Shown here piece after piece: positions 22,690 through 33,538 of a stretch of 64,000 nucleotides of DNA. The DNA is taken from the NCBI RefSeq assembly GCF_023101765.2, contig NC_064212.1, forward strand, positions 11,966,001-12,030,000, read 5' to 3'. A program made the translations under genes and the position numbers. The notes beneath the pieces were generated by a model, which saw only the letters and a program-made list of their open reading frames with translations, did not search any database and was not told the DNA's origin. Position 1 is the first letter of the stretch; each line of letters opens with the position of its first letter. Source of the stretch: Spodoptera frugiperda. Taxonomy: Eukaryota; Arthropoda; Insecta; Lepidoptera; Noctuidae.

Positions 22690-22890
22690 GTTGGCTTTTT
22701 ATGTTGGAAAATCATCTGCTTGGGTTAGGCGAGAAGTAGGGTCAGAATTTAAATGACTAAAAACCACTTCATTCTTCTACTGCGGATCCCTAGCAACCCA
22801 CTAGGTCTTCTGAAGATTCGAGGGTTGGTCTGATAGCTCTTTGAGATGTTGCTGGAAACATTTAGTAAGCCTTTTTCTATAGTTTTCCGT
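22690..22890 (+). repeat. Noctuid-type dispersed repeat module, copy 1 of 4
   Basis: GAAAATCATCTGCTTGGG, ATGACTAAAAACCACTTCAT, CCCTAGCAACCCACTAGG and GTCTGATAGCTCTTTGAGA are diverged from the repeat at 37335-37485. Related modules are at about 23920-24140, 25185-25400 and 26810-27040. Confidence 0.6.
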
Positions 22891-23919
22891 GAAAGACATG
22901 AAAAAGCTGACTTTAATTTATTTACTTATTTGTTTATTCATTGTTATAGCTTTAAGTTATAAAATAGTTTTAATAGAATCTGCCAAGGCAGACCGCCATG
23001 TTTTTGGGGACTATTTTACCCGCACCGTCATACCCACGTATAACAACACGCGACACCAGGGTTCCTTTCAGTAAGAGTCTGACAGTCTCTTTTGTCCTCT
23101 CCAGATGAGGGGCTTCCATGAGGATTTTCTATTAAAAAAGGCAAGAGTGCAACTGTTGGCTACAATCTGTCAGATAAATATGATTCTGTAGTGCTAAACC
23201 AACATTAACTGAAAGCAGCAGAAAAAGTGATATGAATACTTCGTAGATATGAATACATCCTATTGTTAGCCACAACCTGTCGGACAATATGATTCTGCAA
23301 TAATAGGACCACATGAGACTAAAGAGTATCTGCATATCAAGCGCAAGAAAGAGTGCACCTGTTGGGTAACAACCTGTCAGAAGAATATGATTCTATAGTG
23401 CAAGGATACCAAGTCGTAAAAGAGTATTTTTATGTCTGCCGTAAATATGAATGAATACACCTGTTGACTACAACCTGTCAGATGAATATGATTCTATGGT
23501 ACCAAGATAGCATGAACTGAAAGAGTATCTTCATATCTAGCGTAGGACTGAATGCACCTGTTGGCGACAACCTGTCAGATGAATGCACCTGTTGACTACA
23601 ACCTGTCAGATAAATATGATTCTATAGTACCAAGATTACATGAACTGAGAGAGTATCTGCATATCTAGCGTAGGACTCAATGCACCTGTTGGCTACAACC
23701 TGTTAGACAAGTATGATTCTACAGTGCTAGGATAACATGAACAGAAGAAGTGTCTTTGTCCTTGGTCTGTTCCGTAGGATGTGGTAGAATGAATGATCAT
23801 GCACCTGTTGGCTACAACCTGTCAGATGTTGATATAATTTAGTACTAGTACAACCTGAGCTGCAAGAGTATATTCGTATCTTGCATAATAATAAATGCCA
23901 CAGTTGTTTTTTTCTTTTT

Positions 23920-24140
23920 ATGATAAAAAATCATCTGCCTTGGTAAAGTGAGACATAGTGTTAGACTTTAAATGGCTAAAACCACTTCATTCCTCTAATC
24001 CAGAGCCCTAGTAACCCACAAGACCTTCCGAAGTTCCAGTCGAACATCAGTCTTATCGAGTTGTCTGATGGCTCTTTGATGCATTGCTGGAATTGTTTAA
24101 TAAGCCTTTTCTATATTTCTTACGTTTCCCATTAATCGTA
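23920..24140 (+). repeat. Noctuid-type dispersed repeat module, copy 2 of 4
   Basis: It has the same order of blocks as the module at 22690, about 1.2 kb downstream, including GAAGTTCCAGTCGAACATC and TCTGATGGCTCTTTGATGC. Confidence 0.6.
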
Positions 24141-25184
24141 TGAAAAAGTTAACTTCAATTAATTAATTATTTGTTTATTCATTGTTATGGCTTTAAGTTA
24201 TAAGATAGTTTTAATGAGATCTGCTAAGGCAGACCGCCACATTTTCGGTAACTGCGGAAGAATGTTTTTCCCGCACCCTCATAACCACGTATAAGAACAC
24301 TAGACAATAATTAATTAATAACTAATAATAATTATCGTATAGAAGTGACACTACGGTTCCTTTTGTTAGCTATAACCTAAATTGATAGCTATAACCTAGA
24401 TTTTGCAATAATAGGACAACATGAGACAAAAAAGTTTCTTCATATCTTGCACAAGAATGAATGCAGCTGTTGGCGACAACTTGTCAGAAGAATATGATTC
24501 TATAGTGCAAGGACAACATGAACAGAAAGAGTATTTTCATATTAATTATCGTAAGAAGATTGCACCTGTTGGCTACAACCTGTCAGACAAAATAACTCTA
24601 GTAGTTCTAGGACTACATGAGCTAAAAGAGTATCTTCGTTCTTGGTATCTTCCATATAGTAATAATAGTAATGTATTGTGCTAGAATGAATGAATGCACC
24701 TGTTGGCTACAACCTGTCAGATGAATATGATTCTATGGTACCAAGATAACATGAACTGAAAGAGTATCTTCATAACTAACGTAGGAAGAATGCACCTGTT
24801 GGCGACAACCTGTCAGATGAATGCACCTGTTGGTGACAACCTGTCAGATGAATGCACCTGTTGACTACAACCTGTCAGATAAATATGATTCTATAGTACC
24901 AGGATTACATGAACTAAGAGAGTATCTGCATATCTAGTGTAGGACTGAATGCACCTGTTGGCTACAACCTGTTAGACAAGTATGATTCTACAGTGCTAGG
25001 ACAACATGAACAGAAGGAGTATCTTCGTCCTTGGTATCTTGCGTAGGACGTGGTCTCGTAGGTATGAATGAACGCACCTGTTGGCTACAACCTGTCAGAT
25101 AATGATATAATTTAGTGCTAGTACAACATGAGCTGCAAGAGTATATTCGTATCTTGCAAAAGAATAAATGCCATAGATGGCTTT

Positions 25185-25400
25185 TTTATGGTCATAAAAA
25201 GTCGTTAGACTTTGAATGACTAAAACCACTCAATTCCTCTACTCCGGAGCCCTAGCAAAACACAAGGTCTTCCGAAGCTCCGGTCGAGCATCAGTCTTAC
25301 TGAGCCCCATTCGTGGTGATCTGATGGCTCCTTGAGACGTTGCTAGAATTGTTTAATAATCCTTTTCTATATTTCTTACGTTTTCCATGAAATTTTATGA
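25185..25400 (+). repeat. Noctuid-type dispersed repeat module, copy 3 of 4
   Basis: It has the same order of blocks about 1.25 kb downstream of copy 2, with GAAGCTCCGGTCGAGCATC and CCATTCGTGGTGATCTGATG. Confidence 0.6.
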
Positions 25401-25884
25401 AAAAGCTAACTTGAAATTTACTTATTTGTTTATTCATTGTTATAGCTTTAAGTTGTAAGATAGTTTTAATGGGAGATTCAGACTCATACCCCTGTTTTTA
25501 GTCAGGAACAGCCTAACAGTCTCAGTCGTCCTCTCCAGGTGAGGGGACTCCATTAGGATTTTCCATCAAAAATGGCATAAATTCACCTATTGGCTACAAT
25601 CTGTCAGACAAATATGATTCTATAGTGCTAAAACAACATGAATTGAAAGCAGCAGAAAAAGTGATATGAATAATAAATACTTCGTAGATATGAATTCATC
25701 CTATTGTTAACCACAACCTGTCAGATAATTATAATTGTGCAATAATAGGACCACATGAGACTAAAGAGTATCTGCATATCAAGCGCAAGAAAGAGTGCAC
25801 CTGTTGGGTAACAACCTGTCAGAAGAATATGATTCTATAGTGCAAGGATACCAAGAGGTACTCGTAAAAGAGTATTTTCATGTA

Positions 25885-26257
25885 TCTATATATTAATACG
25901 TGATGCAAAAACTTTGGACCACATTTTACGAAAATTGCGCGGACGTAGGAGCATAAAATTTGGTATACTTATAGTTTATGTGTAGGAGAAGTGCATAGCG
26001 CTAATATTTTTCAAAAATATTGCTTATAAAGTACATTAAATCAATAAATAAAACATTACACACACATGCATAGTATCTGATCGTATTTGACAAAACGTCA
26101 AAATCGATAGACATTGCGATGATATTCTCACGTCTCATATGAAAAGAGTTTTATAAAAGAGTTTGAATTAAATAAAAATTATCCTTCAACGTACGTTAAG
26201 TGGTATTGTAAATTAAACCATATATGGTCGAATTTCGGCCACTAGGCGACCCACTAG
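25885..26257 (+). mobile_element. Non-autonomous Helitron (family H3)
   Basis: Starts TCTATATATTAATACGTG and ends with a hairpin (TGGTCGAATTTCGGCCA), then GGCGACCCACTAG before T. It is 373 bp long and interrupts a type B unit. A minus-strand copy is at 39354-39780. There is no coding capacity. Confidence 0.82.
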
Positions 26258-26809
26258 TTTTTTTTAATATGAATGAATACACCTGTTGACTACAACCTGT
26301 CAGATGATATGATTCTTTAATGCCAGGACAACATGAACCGAGAGAGTATTTTCATATTTATCGTAAGGAGGAATGCACCTGTTGGCTACAACCTGTCAGA
26401 TAATATGATTCTGGTAGTTCTAGGACTACATGAGCTAAAAGAGTATCTTCGTTCTTGGTGTCTTCCGTTGTAATGTGCTTAGAATGAATGAACGCACCTG
26501 TTGGCTACAACCTGTCAGATGAATATGATTCTATAGTACCAAGATTACATGAACTGAGAGAGTATCTGCATATCTAGCGTAGGACTGAATGCACCTGTTG
26601 GCTACAACCTGTTAGACAAGTATGATTCTACAGTGCTAGGACAACATGAACAGAAGGAGTATCTTCGTCCTTGGTATTTTGCGTAGGACGTGGTAGGTAT
26701 GAATGAATGCACCTGTTGGCTACAACCTGTCAGATAATGCTAGTACAATATGAGTTGCAAGAACATTTTCGAATCTTGCAAAAGAATAAATGCCATAGAT
26801 GGCTTTTTT

Positions 26810-27040
26810 ATGGTGGAAAATCATCTGCCTGGGTAAGGTGAGAAGTAGGGTTTGACTTTGAATGACTAAAACCACTCAATTCCTCTACTCCGGAGCCCTA
26901 GCAAAATACAAGGTCTTCCGAAGCTCCGGTCGAGCATAGTCTTACTGAGCCCCATTCGTGGTGATCTGATGGCTCCTTGAGACGTTGCTAGAATTGTTTA
27001 ATAATCCTTTTCTATATTTCTTACGTTTTCCATGAAATAA
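26810..27040 (+). repeat. Noctuid-type dispersed repeat module, copy 4 of 4
   Basis: It is nearly the same as copy 3. The spacing from copy 3 is about 1.26 kb once the Helitron at 25885-26257 is subtracted, so this is a regular higher-order period. Confidence 0.6.
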
Positions 27041-27467
27041 ATTCACCTATTGGCTACAATCTGTCAAACAAATATGATTCTATAGTGCATAAACAATATG
27101 AACGGAAAGCAGCAGAAAAAGGGAAAGTCATATGAATACTTCGTAATACATCCTATGTATTGTTAGCTACAACCTGTCGGATAATATAATTCTGCAATAA
27201 TCTAGGGCAACATTAGACAAAAGAGTATCTTCATATCTAGCATAAGAAAAAATGCCTGTTGACTACAACCTGTCAGATAAATATGATTCAATAGTACCAA
27301 GACTACATGAACTGAGAGAGTATCTGCATATCTAGCGTAGGACTGAAATCACCTGTTGGCTACAACCTGTCAGACAAAATGACTCTGGTAGTTCTAGGAC
27401 TACATGAGCTAAAAGAGTATCTTCGTTCTTGGTGGCTTCCGTAGTAATGTGCTAGAATAAATTTAAA

Positions 27468-27919
27468 GGTCTCAGCACACATATGGGATCGGAAAGGGAT
27501 CGTAACCGTAACGCCTTTTGCCTCGCTGTCAACCAGGCGTCAACCTACCGTATGCACGTAACGAAAGCGTATCAGCAGCGCCTGTACGTCAACTCGGCTA
27601 CGGCTAGGCGACACCGCGCTTACGCCTCGCCGTCCCGTCGCGGGAGGGGAAAGGGTGGACGAAGAGATGTGAGCTCGGGTACGGAGAGACGTAAGCGCGG
27701 GTACGGAGAGACGTAAGCGCGGGGACGGAGAAACGTAAGCGCGGGGACGATGAGCCGTAAGCGCGGGAATTCAAGTTCGGAGCCTGTTCCGAGGCGAGGC
27801 GATTACGTTATTATTCCGATTAGTGTGCGTTGCAGTAGGGAGTTTAATACAAACCATTCTGAACGGCTCGAGGCGATACGGTGACGATCCCTTTCCGATC
27901 CCATATGTGTGCTGAGACC
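27468..27919. mobile_element. MITE with long terminal inverted repeats, 452 bp
   Basis: The element starts GGTCTCAGCACACATATGGG and the complement of this sequence forms its right end. The match extends for about 36 bp through GATCGGAAAGGGATCGT. It is GC-rich, unlike the array around it. The interior contains a short minisatellite. A short frame inside it is repeat-derived and lacks transposase motifs. No target-site duplication could be fixed. Confidence 0.85.
27665..27768 (+). repeat. Minisatellite inside the MITE
   Basis: Four to five copies of a roughly 22-bp unit built on ACGGAGAGACGTAAGCGCGG, with small variants. It is GC-rich. Confidence 0.75.
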
Positions 27920-29055
27920 CTAATGAAGCACCTGTTGGCTACAACCTGTCAGATGAATATGATTCTATGGTACCAAGATAGCATGAACTGAAAGAGTATC
28001 TTCATATCTAGCGTAGGACTGAATGCACCTGTTGGCGACAACCTGTCAGATGAATGCACCTGTTGGCTACAACCTGTCATATGAATGCACCTGTTGGCGA
28101 CAACCTGTCAGATGAATATGATTCTATAGTACCAAGATTGCATGAGCTGCAAGAGTGTCTTCATATTTAACGTAGGGATGAATGCACCTGTTGACTACAA
28201 CCTGTCAGATGAATATGATTCTATAGTACCAAGATTACATGAACTGCAAGAGTATCTGCATATCTAGCGTAGGAACTGAATGCACCTGTTGGCTACAACC
28301 TGTCAGACAAAATGACTCTGGTAGTTCTAGGACTACATGAGCTAAAAGAGTATCTTCGTTCTTGGTGGCTTCCGTAGTAATGTGCTAGAATGAATGAATG
28401 CACCTGTTGGCTACAACCTGTCAGATGAATATGATTCTATGGTACCAAGATAGCATGAACTGAAAGAGTATCTTCATATCTAGCGTAGGACTGAATGCAC
28501 CTGTTGGCGACAACCTGTCAGATGAAAGCACCTGTTGGCTACAACCTGTCAGATAAATATGATTCTATAGTACCAAGATTGCATGAGCTGCAAGAGTGTC
28601 TTCATATCTAGCGTAGGAATGAATGCACCTGTTGGCTACAACCTGTCAGATGAATATGATTCTACAGTGCTAGGATAACATGAACAGAAGTAGTATCTTT
28701 GTCGTTGGTGTCTTTCGAAGGATGTGGTAGAATGAATGAATGCACCTGTTGGCTACAACCTGTCAGATGAATCATATTCAGGTTGTAGATTACATGAACT
28801 GAAAGAATATGTTTATATCTAGCGTAGGAATGAATGCACCTGTTGCCTACAACCTGTCAGATAGATATGATACTATAGTACCATGTTTACATGAGCTGGA
28901 AGAGTATTAATTACACTGTGTATACCATTTCTATTAATTATTATTACCTTGTAAATAAATACTGTGCAGTCGGTTGTACGAATGCATCCGTTAACTACAA
29001 CTTGTCAGATAAATATGATGAATGAGTATCTCGATACTGTATCAAGATGACATAA

Positions 29056-29475
29056 GTTATAGAGTACCATCGTAAAATCAAGGTAAACAAAAGATTATTT
29101 ATTATTATTTAGTAATCGCTCATTTATTTATCTTACTTGTTAATTATATTTTTAAATATTTAATTAGAAAAATAGCAGTGGCCCAGCAGTAACGGGAGAA
29201 ATCCAAGCTACCGGCGGCGGTCAGGGCTCAAGATAGAGAATTTCCGGACAATACGTGCCGTGTCCAGAAGTACTGCTTTCATTATTATAATTACAAATAA
29301 TCACATCATTTCTTCTGGTCATCATCGCATTACGCGTAAATGACTGAAGCTAATTTGCCGAAAAATTGAGAGATTTGAAAAAAAAACAGTTTGTTTTTTA
29401 ATACCGTAGCTTCCTGTGCAAGCAACCTTGCTAAGGTCAAGTTAATTAATACAAGTTACAAATTGCCATTATTAA
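29056..29475. other. Spacer between the type B and type C regions
   Basis: AT-rich sequence with no supported gene. A short GC-richer patch near 29175-29260 (GTGGCCCAGCAGTAACG) may be a piece of a dispersed repeat. Confidence 0.45.
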
Positions 29476-29640
29476 AATACGAATTGTCGGTTGATCGTGA
29501 TTCTCTAATATAATAGGATATCATGAATCGAAAAAGACTACCAGTTTGTTATGAAACGGGAAGTCAGCAACTTGTGGGATAAATATGTGTCTAAATTGCT
29601 AGGATAACATCAATTGAATGAAGTAATCTCGATATAATGT
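29476..29640 (+). repeat. First type C units
   Basis: Two diverged units: GTCGGTTGATCGTGATTC with AATAGGATATCATGAATCG, then CAACTTGTGGGATAAATATG with GCTAGGATAACATCAATTG. Both keep the terminal block. Confidence 0.6.
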
Positions 29641-29668
29641 TAACTAGCCGTAAAGGTTGATATTATTA

Positions 29669-30042
29669 CTAGCGGACCCGACAGACGTTCTCCTGTCTAC
29701 ACGTCTTTAATTTGAAAATTTTAAATTTTATTAATAAGCTAAAACATTCTGGACCATTTTGATGAAAATTATTATTCAAATGTTATGACAATATCTAACG
29801 TCATTAATATTTGACACTGCGATGGTAGCGCCGTCTGTCGTATCCAATGTAAAACATTCCAAAATAAACAACTACTAATTAATTAAAAATGAATTAAAAA
29901 AACATTGTCCAGCGGACAAAATTGTGAATCTAAACCATTCTCAGATCCCCTTGAACACACACAAAATTCATCAAAATCGGTCCAGTCGTTTAAGAGAAGT
30001 TCAGTGACATACACACGTACAGAAGAATTATATATATAAAGA
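29669..30042 (-). mobile_element. Non-autonomous Helitron (family H2)
   Basis: On the minus strand it starts TCTTTATATATATAATTC and ends with a hairpin (GACAGGAGAACGTCTGTC), then GGGTCCGCTAG. A second copy is at 40622-40995. It is 374 bp long with no coding capacity. Confidence 0.8.
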
Positions 30043-30434
30043 TGTACTCAATGGAACCAACTAGCAAGGTTGCCATAGCAACGTAAAATTCTTTAGACGT
30101 AAAAACGTATGCTTGGAAAAATGCTATAAACGTTAAATTTTTACGCATTTAAACAGATTTAAACTAGTGTCTGCCAGCAGTTAGTCGCCCGCGTTCCGGT
30201 GGGATAAAAGGTATTCTATGACCCAAGTCACTTCATACCTTATCTGTGTACCAAATTTAATCAAATTTCGTTCAGTAGTTTCAGTGTGATTGACGGATAA
30301 ACATCCCAACAAACACTATAACCCATAGACACCCGCAACACCGAAGGAGTCACAGGTGCGTAGCCGGTCTTCGAAAGAGCAAAATTTTTAAGAAAAGTTA
30401 GTTTTATGAGAAGAGGGAAAAACTTTTCGCACGA

Positions 30435-30660
30435 ATGCAATGCACCTGTTGGATACAACTTGTAGGATAATTTTGATTGTAAAGTACCAGGGCAGCATCT
30501 ATTAAAAGAGGAAGAGTATCATAAATTGCACGTTTGTAAACAAGATATTACGCTACTACGGGAAGTATAACTTGTTGGAATGCAACTTGTAGGATAAATA
30601 CGGGCTTATAGTACTAGGATAGTATGCGTTACAGAAGTATCGGCGCTATCATGAACTAAG
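30435..30660 (+). repeat. Type C unit pair
   Basis: Unit 1: CACCTGTTGGATACAACTTG ... AAAGTACCAGGGCAGCATC. Unit 2: CTTGTTGGAATGCAACTTG ... TAGTACTAGGATAGTATG. Each has the GTTG-loop-CAAC stem. Confidence 0.7.
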
Positions 30661-30884
30661 CAGTGCCGAGTTAAAAATAAAGGGGTAGATAACTATTTGT
30701 CAGTACATATTATTAAGGCCATTAAGAGTTGGAGCGATGCCGTTACTATATGCGATGATTATTATCCTACTAATATTATAAATGGTGGGCTACTGCTTTT
30801 TATATTTTTAAATGTTTTATTTTTTTCTTTTTAATTTAATATTTAAAAATGTAACAAACAAGTATAAGAAATAAATGAATGATA

Positions 30885-31170
30885 AATAAATGAGAAAGTT
30901 TGTGTTTGTTTGTTACTCTTTCATGAATAAACTGGTGAAGGGATCGAGATTAAATTTGGAACAGGGGTAGATTGGATGGTTAGGAATAACACATAGACAA
31001 TTTCTATCCCACGGGTTAGTGGGCAAAGCTGCTGGCAGAGGCTTTTATTTTTGAAGAGGAATCATTCAGTGACTTCTCCCGTCTTGGGCAAGGCAAGAGG
31101 GAGTGTCAGACTCTACTGAGTAACGACTACTTCGTTCCTTTTCCTGATTTTCGAGCGCACGCGTCACTCT
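30885..31170 (+). repeat. Two adjacent dispersed repeat fragments
   Basis: 30885-31050 is related to the fragment at 2595-2766 (GTTTGTTACTCTTTCATG, GGAACAGGGGTAGATTGG, TCCCACGGGTTAG). 31055-31170 is a partial noctuid-type repeat (GTGACTTCTCCCGTCTTGGG, GAGGGAGTGTCAGACTCTAC). Confidence 0.55.
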
Positions 31171-31419
31171 CCTAAAGAATGGGTGACCGTAACAAGTAAA
31201 AAAAAATGCTTAACTCATAATGGATATTGAGTAAACCAGTCTACTGATCACCTGATAATAAAATAAATGCTTCTGTCCATCAACCGAGTTACAATAAAGG
31301 AGTCACAAAAAGTACATTACCAACCAGTGTTTTCACCGCCGAGAACTTCACTCACAGGATGAAAATGATACGAGAGGGAAATCTTTGGAAAACACTTAAT
31401 ATCATCAGGCAAGACACAT

Positions 31420-31640
31420 ATGCACCTGTTGGATACAACCTGTCAGATAACTAAGAGTCTGTAGTACCAGGATGATATAAATTGAAGGAGTATGAGTAAC
31501 GTAAACAAGCGTGAACTGAACTTCATTCATATCGCTTATGTGTTAGACTCCTTATTCCACAACTTGTTGGAATGCAACTTGTAGGATAAATACGAGTCCA
31601 ATGTACTAGGATAGCATAGATGAAAAGAGCATGTCAAATT
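31420..31640 (+). repeat. Type C unit pair
   Basis: CACCTGTTGGATACAACCTG with GTAGTACCAGGATGATATAA, then CTTGTTGGAATGCAACTTG with ATGTACTAGGATAGCATAG. The spacing is about 140 bp, as in other pairs. Confidence 0.75.
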
Positions 31641-31847
31641 ATTATTTTACAAACTAGACGTGGACGTGTTGCTCTAAAATCAATGAACATGTAAAATAAA
31701 CACTACAGATTTACAAGGGCTGAAAATATTTATACTCAAACCTTTATTTTATATTGTTAGGTACATACATAGCTGTTGTGTTTACCTGGGAATGTAATTA
31801 GAACAAACAACTTTGAAAATAAGCTTTCGCACTAAGCCCAAGAAATG

Positions 31848-31924
31848 AATTTGGCTTCACAGATAGCTTAGTGGTTCGGAAACCGTCTGCTGCACAACGT
31901 GTCGCGGCTTCGATACACACACGG
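31848..31924 (+). mobile_element. tRNA-derived SINE head, split by the BEL/Pao insertion
   Basis: TAGCTTAGTGGTTCGG resembles a tRNA A box and GCTTCGATACACACACGG resembles the B box region. The SINE resumes after the retrotransposon at 36965 (GGACTAATTAATCC, then GATCCATAAAT). The 5-bp CACGG at 31920-31924 is the duplicated target. Confidence 0.65.
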
Positions 31925-32315
31925 TGTAAACGCCGGTACTGAGTTTCACGTGGAGTTTGACGGGGTGGAAGAATAATATGCACTAGTTTTCAGTAACTTT
32001 CAATAATAAAAATTTATTTCATTGCAAATTATACGTCAACTAAGCCATCTTGTTTTTCTTTTATTTTATTTATTCTTTTTTTTATTTATTTATTTTTTTG
32101 TCATAGACAACTGTCAGCTGCCGTTCGACCTGTTTGGTAACACAGGCATTTATTGCAGAATAAAATTAAATAATTAAATTAAATTAAAATTACAAAATTC
32201 AAAATAAGATGCGTGCCGGTTCACAATCGTCGTCGTCGCTCGCGGCTGATGTAGTCCGTGTCGTAAGCGTGTGTGCGTGAGACATCGGTGAACGCACGCA
32301 TGCTAGGCGTTAACA
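31925..32315 (-). repeat. 3' LTR of the BEL/Pao element
   Basis: It runs TGTTAACGCC...GGCGTTTACA on the minus strand, 391 bp. It is near-identical to the LTR at 36562-36964 apart from a T-rich length difference and few substitutions, which points to a fairly recent insertion. The polypurine tract beside it is weak (GGGGCCGCAACA). Confidence 0.9.
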
Positions 32316-33218
32316 TGTTGCGGCCCCAGGAACGCAGTTCTGGTCCTGGTCCATGACTGGCAGCGGGCACAGTCGGTTGAATGCTCGTCGAAGAGTGCCC
32401 GAACTGGTGAGCACGTCGGCCACGCGGGTCACGCCGTCGGAGCCGGGGTACAGGCGCACCATGCGTCCTAGCAGCCACCGGGTAGGAGGCAGCCGGTCAT
32501 CTTTCACCAGCACCATCTCTCCGAGTTGAAGCCGTTGCTTTCCTTGCTGGTACCATTTCTGCCGTTTTTGGAGTTCTGTAATGTATTCTGTGTAATAACG
32601 TTTCCAGAAATGGGCCTTTAATTGCTGAATTCTCAAATATCGGGAGAGAGTAGGTATCGCCGAAGGTTCAGTGTCCTGAGGAGAAGGCAAAACTGTTAGC
32701 GTTCGTCCAATTATAAAATGTGATGGGGTGAGCGCTGTGAGATCAGAAGGATCTGATGATAACGGAGTGAGAGGCCTAGAATTCAAAATTCCCTCGATCT
32801 GTACAAGAACTGTATTCATTTCTTCATAGGTTAAGTTAGCTAAACCTAAAACCCTTTTTAAATGATATTTTACAGATTTTACGGAACCCTCAACTAATCC
32901 GTTAAAATGTGGGCTATATGCTGGTGAAAATTTGAAGTTTATATTTGAATTAGATGCTTGAGAGCCAATTTCATCGGAGTTTGATTTTAAAAATCTTGCC
33001 AACTCATTACATGCGCCGACGAAACAGGTACCATTGTCAGAGTAAATCGTTCGCGGTCGTCCTCTGCGGGCAACGAACCGGTCTAATGCAGCTAAAAATG
33101 TGGTGCTGCTTAAATCGGTGACAAGTTCTATATGAACTGCTTTAATGGCCAGACAAACGAATATACAGACATATGACTTTATGAGTCTGCTTCCTCTGCC
33201 CTTTCGGTTCAGTATCAT
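32310..33218 (-). pseudogene. BEL/Pao integrase fragment, 5' deleted
   Basis: The frame encodes the integrase core from just after the first catalytic aspartate. It opens inside the motif that reads VMIADRKGRG in the related copy at 2-1291, so the zinc domain and the first Asp are gone. The second Asp (YSDNGTCFVG) and the Glu (GLVEGSVKS) remain, with LNSRPLTPLSSDP and a C-terminal DUF5641-like region (PPTRWLLGRM, GVTRVADV). The apparent start is an internal methionine. The upstream sequence fuses directly to a reverse transcriptase remnant at about 33220. It is not expected to make active integrase. Confidence 0.9.
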
Positions 33219-33220
33219 GA

Positions 33221-33538
33221 CGTGTGATTTAACAAAATATACTCTTTAATGAAGTTGCAATATTGCTCTTTAAAATGTGGTTAACGTTTGAATCTACGTT
33301 CTAAGGACAAGAATCTGGACAAAGCTTGTTCGTAAGAATTACCTAACCTATCAGGCGACTCCTTCAATGGAATCGTCACTTCAAATCGCCCATCAAGCAA
33401 CCGGATAATATTATTTATAAAGCTTTGTTCACATTCAAGCTCTTCCTTAGATATTTGTTTACGTGTAGCGACTGTTTCTAATTCAAAAAATTTGATAAAA
33501 TTTATTATGTAATTGATCGTCATTGTTTTGTAAAACAA
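33221..33538 (-). pseudogene. Reverse transcriptase N-terminal remnant with frameshift and stop
   Basis: The frame has FFELETV, CEQSF, RFEVTIPLKE, LGNSYEQAL and LERRFKR, typical of the segment between Pao protease and reverse transcriptase. A TAA follows RFKR (around 33279-33281). After it the same frame continues with recognisable family sequence (HFKEQYCNFIKEY) to about 33220, where it joins the integrase remnant. It is out of frame with the gag-protease frame, with the slip at a run of six T beside KFYQIF. The frameshift, the stop and the deletion all disable it. Confidence 0.85.

Larger units (their letters stand above)
19400..29055 (+). repeat. Type B tandem array, roughly 70 units
   Basis: Units of about 95-100 bp run head to tail. 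Each starts near GAATGCACCTGTTGGCTACA, giving a GTTG-loop-CAAC stem and CTGTCAG. AATATGATTCTATAGT follows, then a terminal block ranging from CTAGGATAACATGA to CCAAGATAGCATGA, then GCTGAAAGAGTATCTTC and a variable spacer. The stem arms stay constant while the loop varies (GCTA, GCGA, ACTA). All units are on the plus strand. The array is broken by SINEs, a Helitron, a MITE and copies of a noctuid-type repeat. No conserved reading frame crosses the units. Copy number was estimated by eye. Confidence 0.9.

Noticed and set aside
22735..27040. GCTCCGGTCGAGCAT blocks resembling the type A CGGTC arm
   Set aside because: Their neighbours (TGACTAAAACCAC, GATCTGATGGCTC) match a dispersed noctuid-type repeat, so the likeness to type A units is probably coincidental.
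27483..27716. 77-residue frame inside a MITE
   Set aside because: It starts in the terminal inverted repeat and runs into a minisatellite. No conserved domain.
19400..29055. Regular repeats that resemble a CRISPR-like array
   Set aside because: The units are diverged, with conserved islands rather than exact repeats and unique spacers. The context is an insect genome with eukaryotic transposons.
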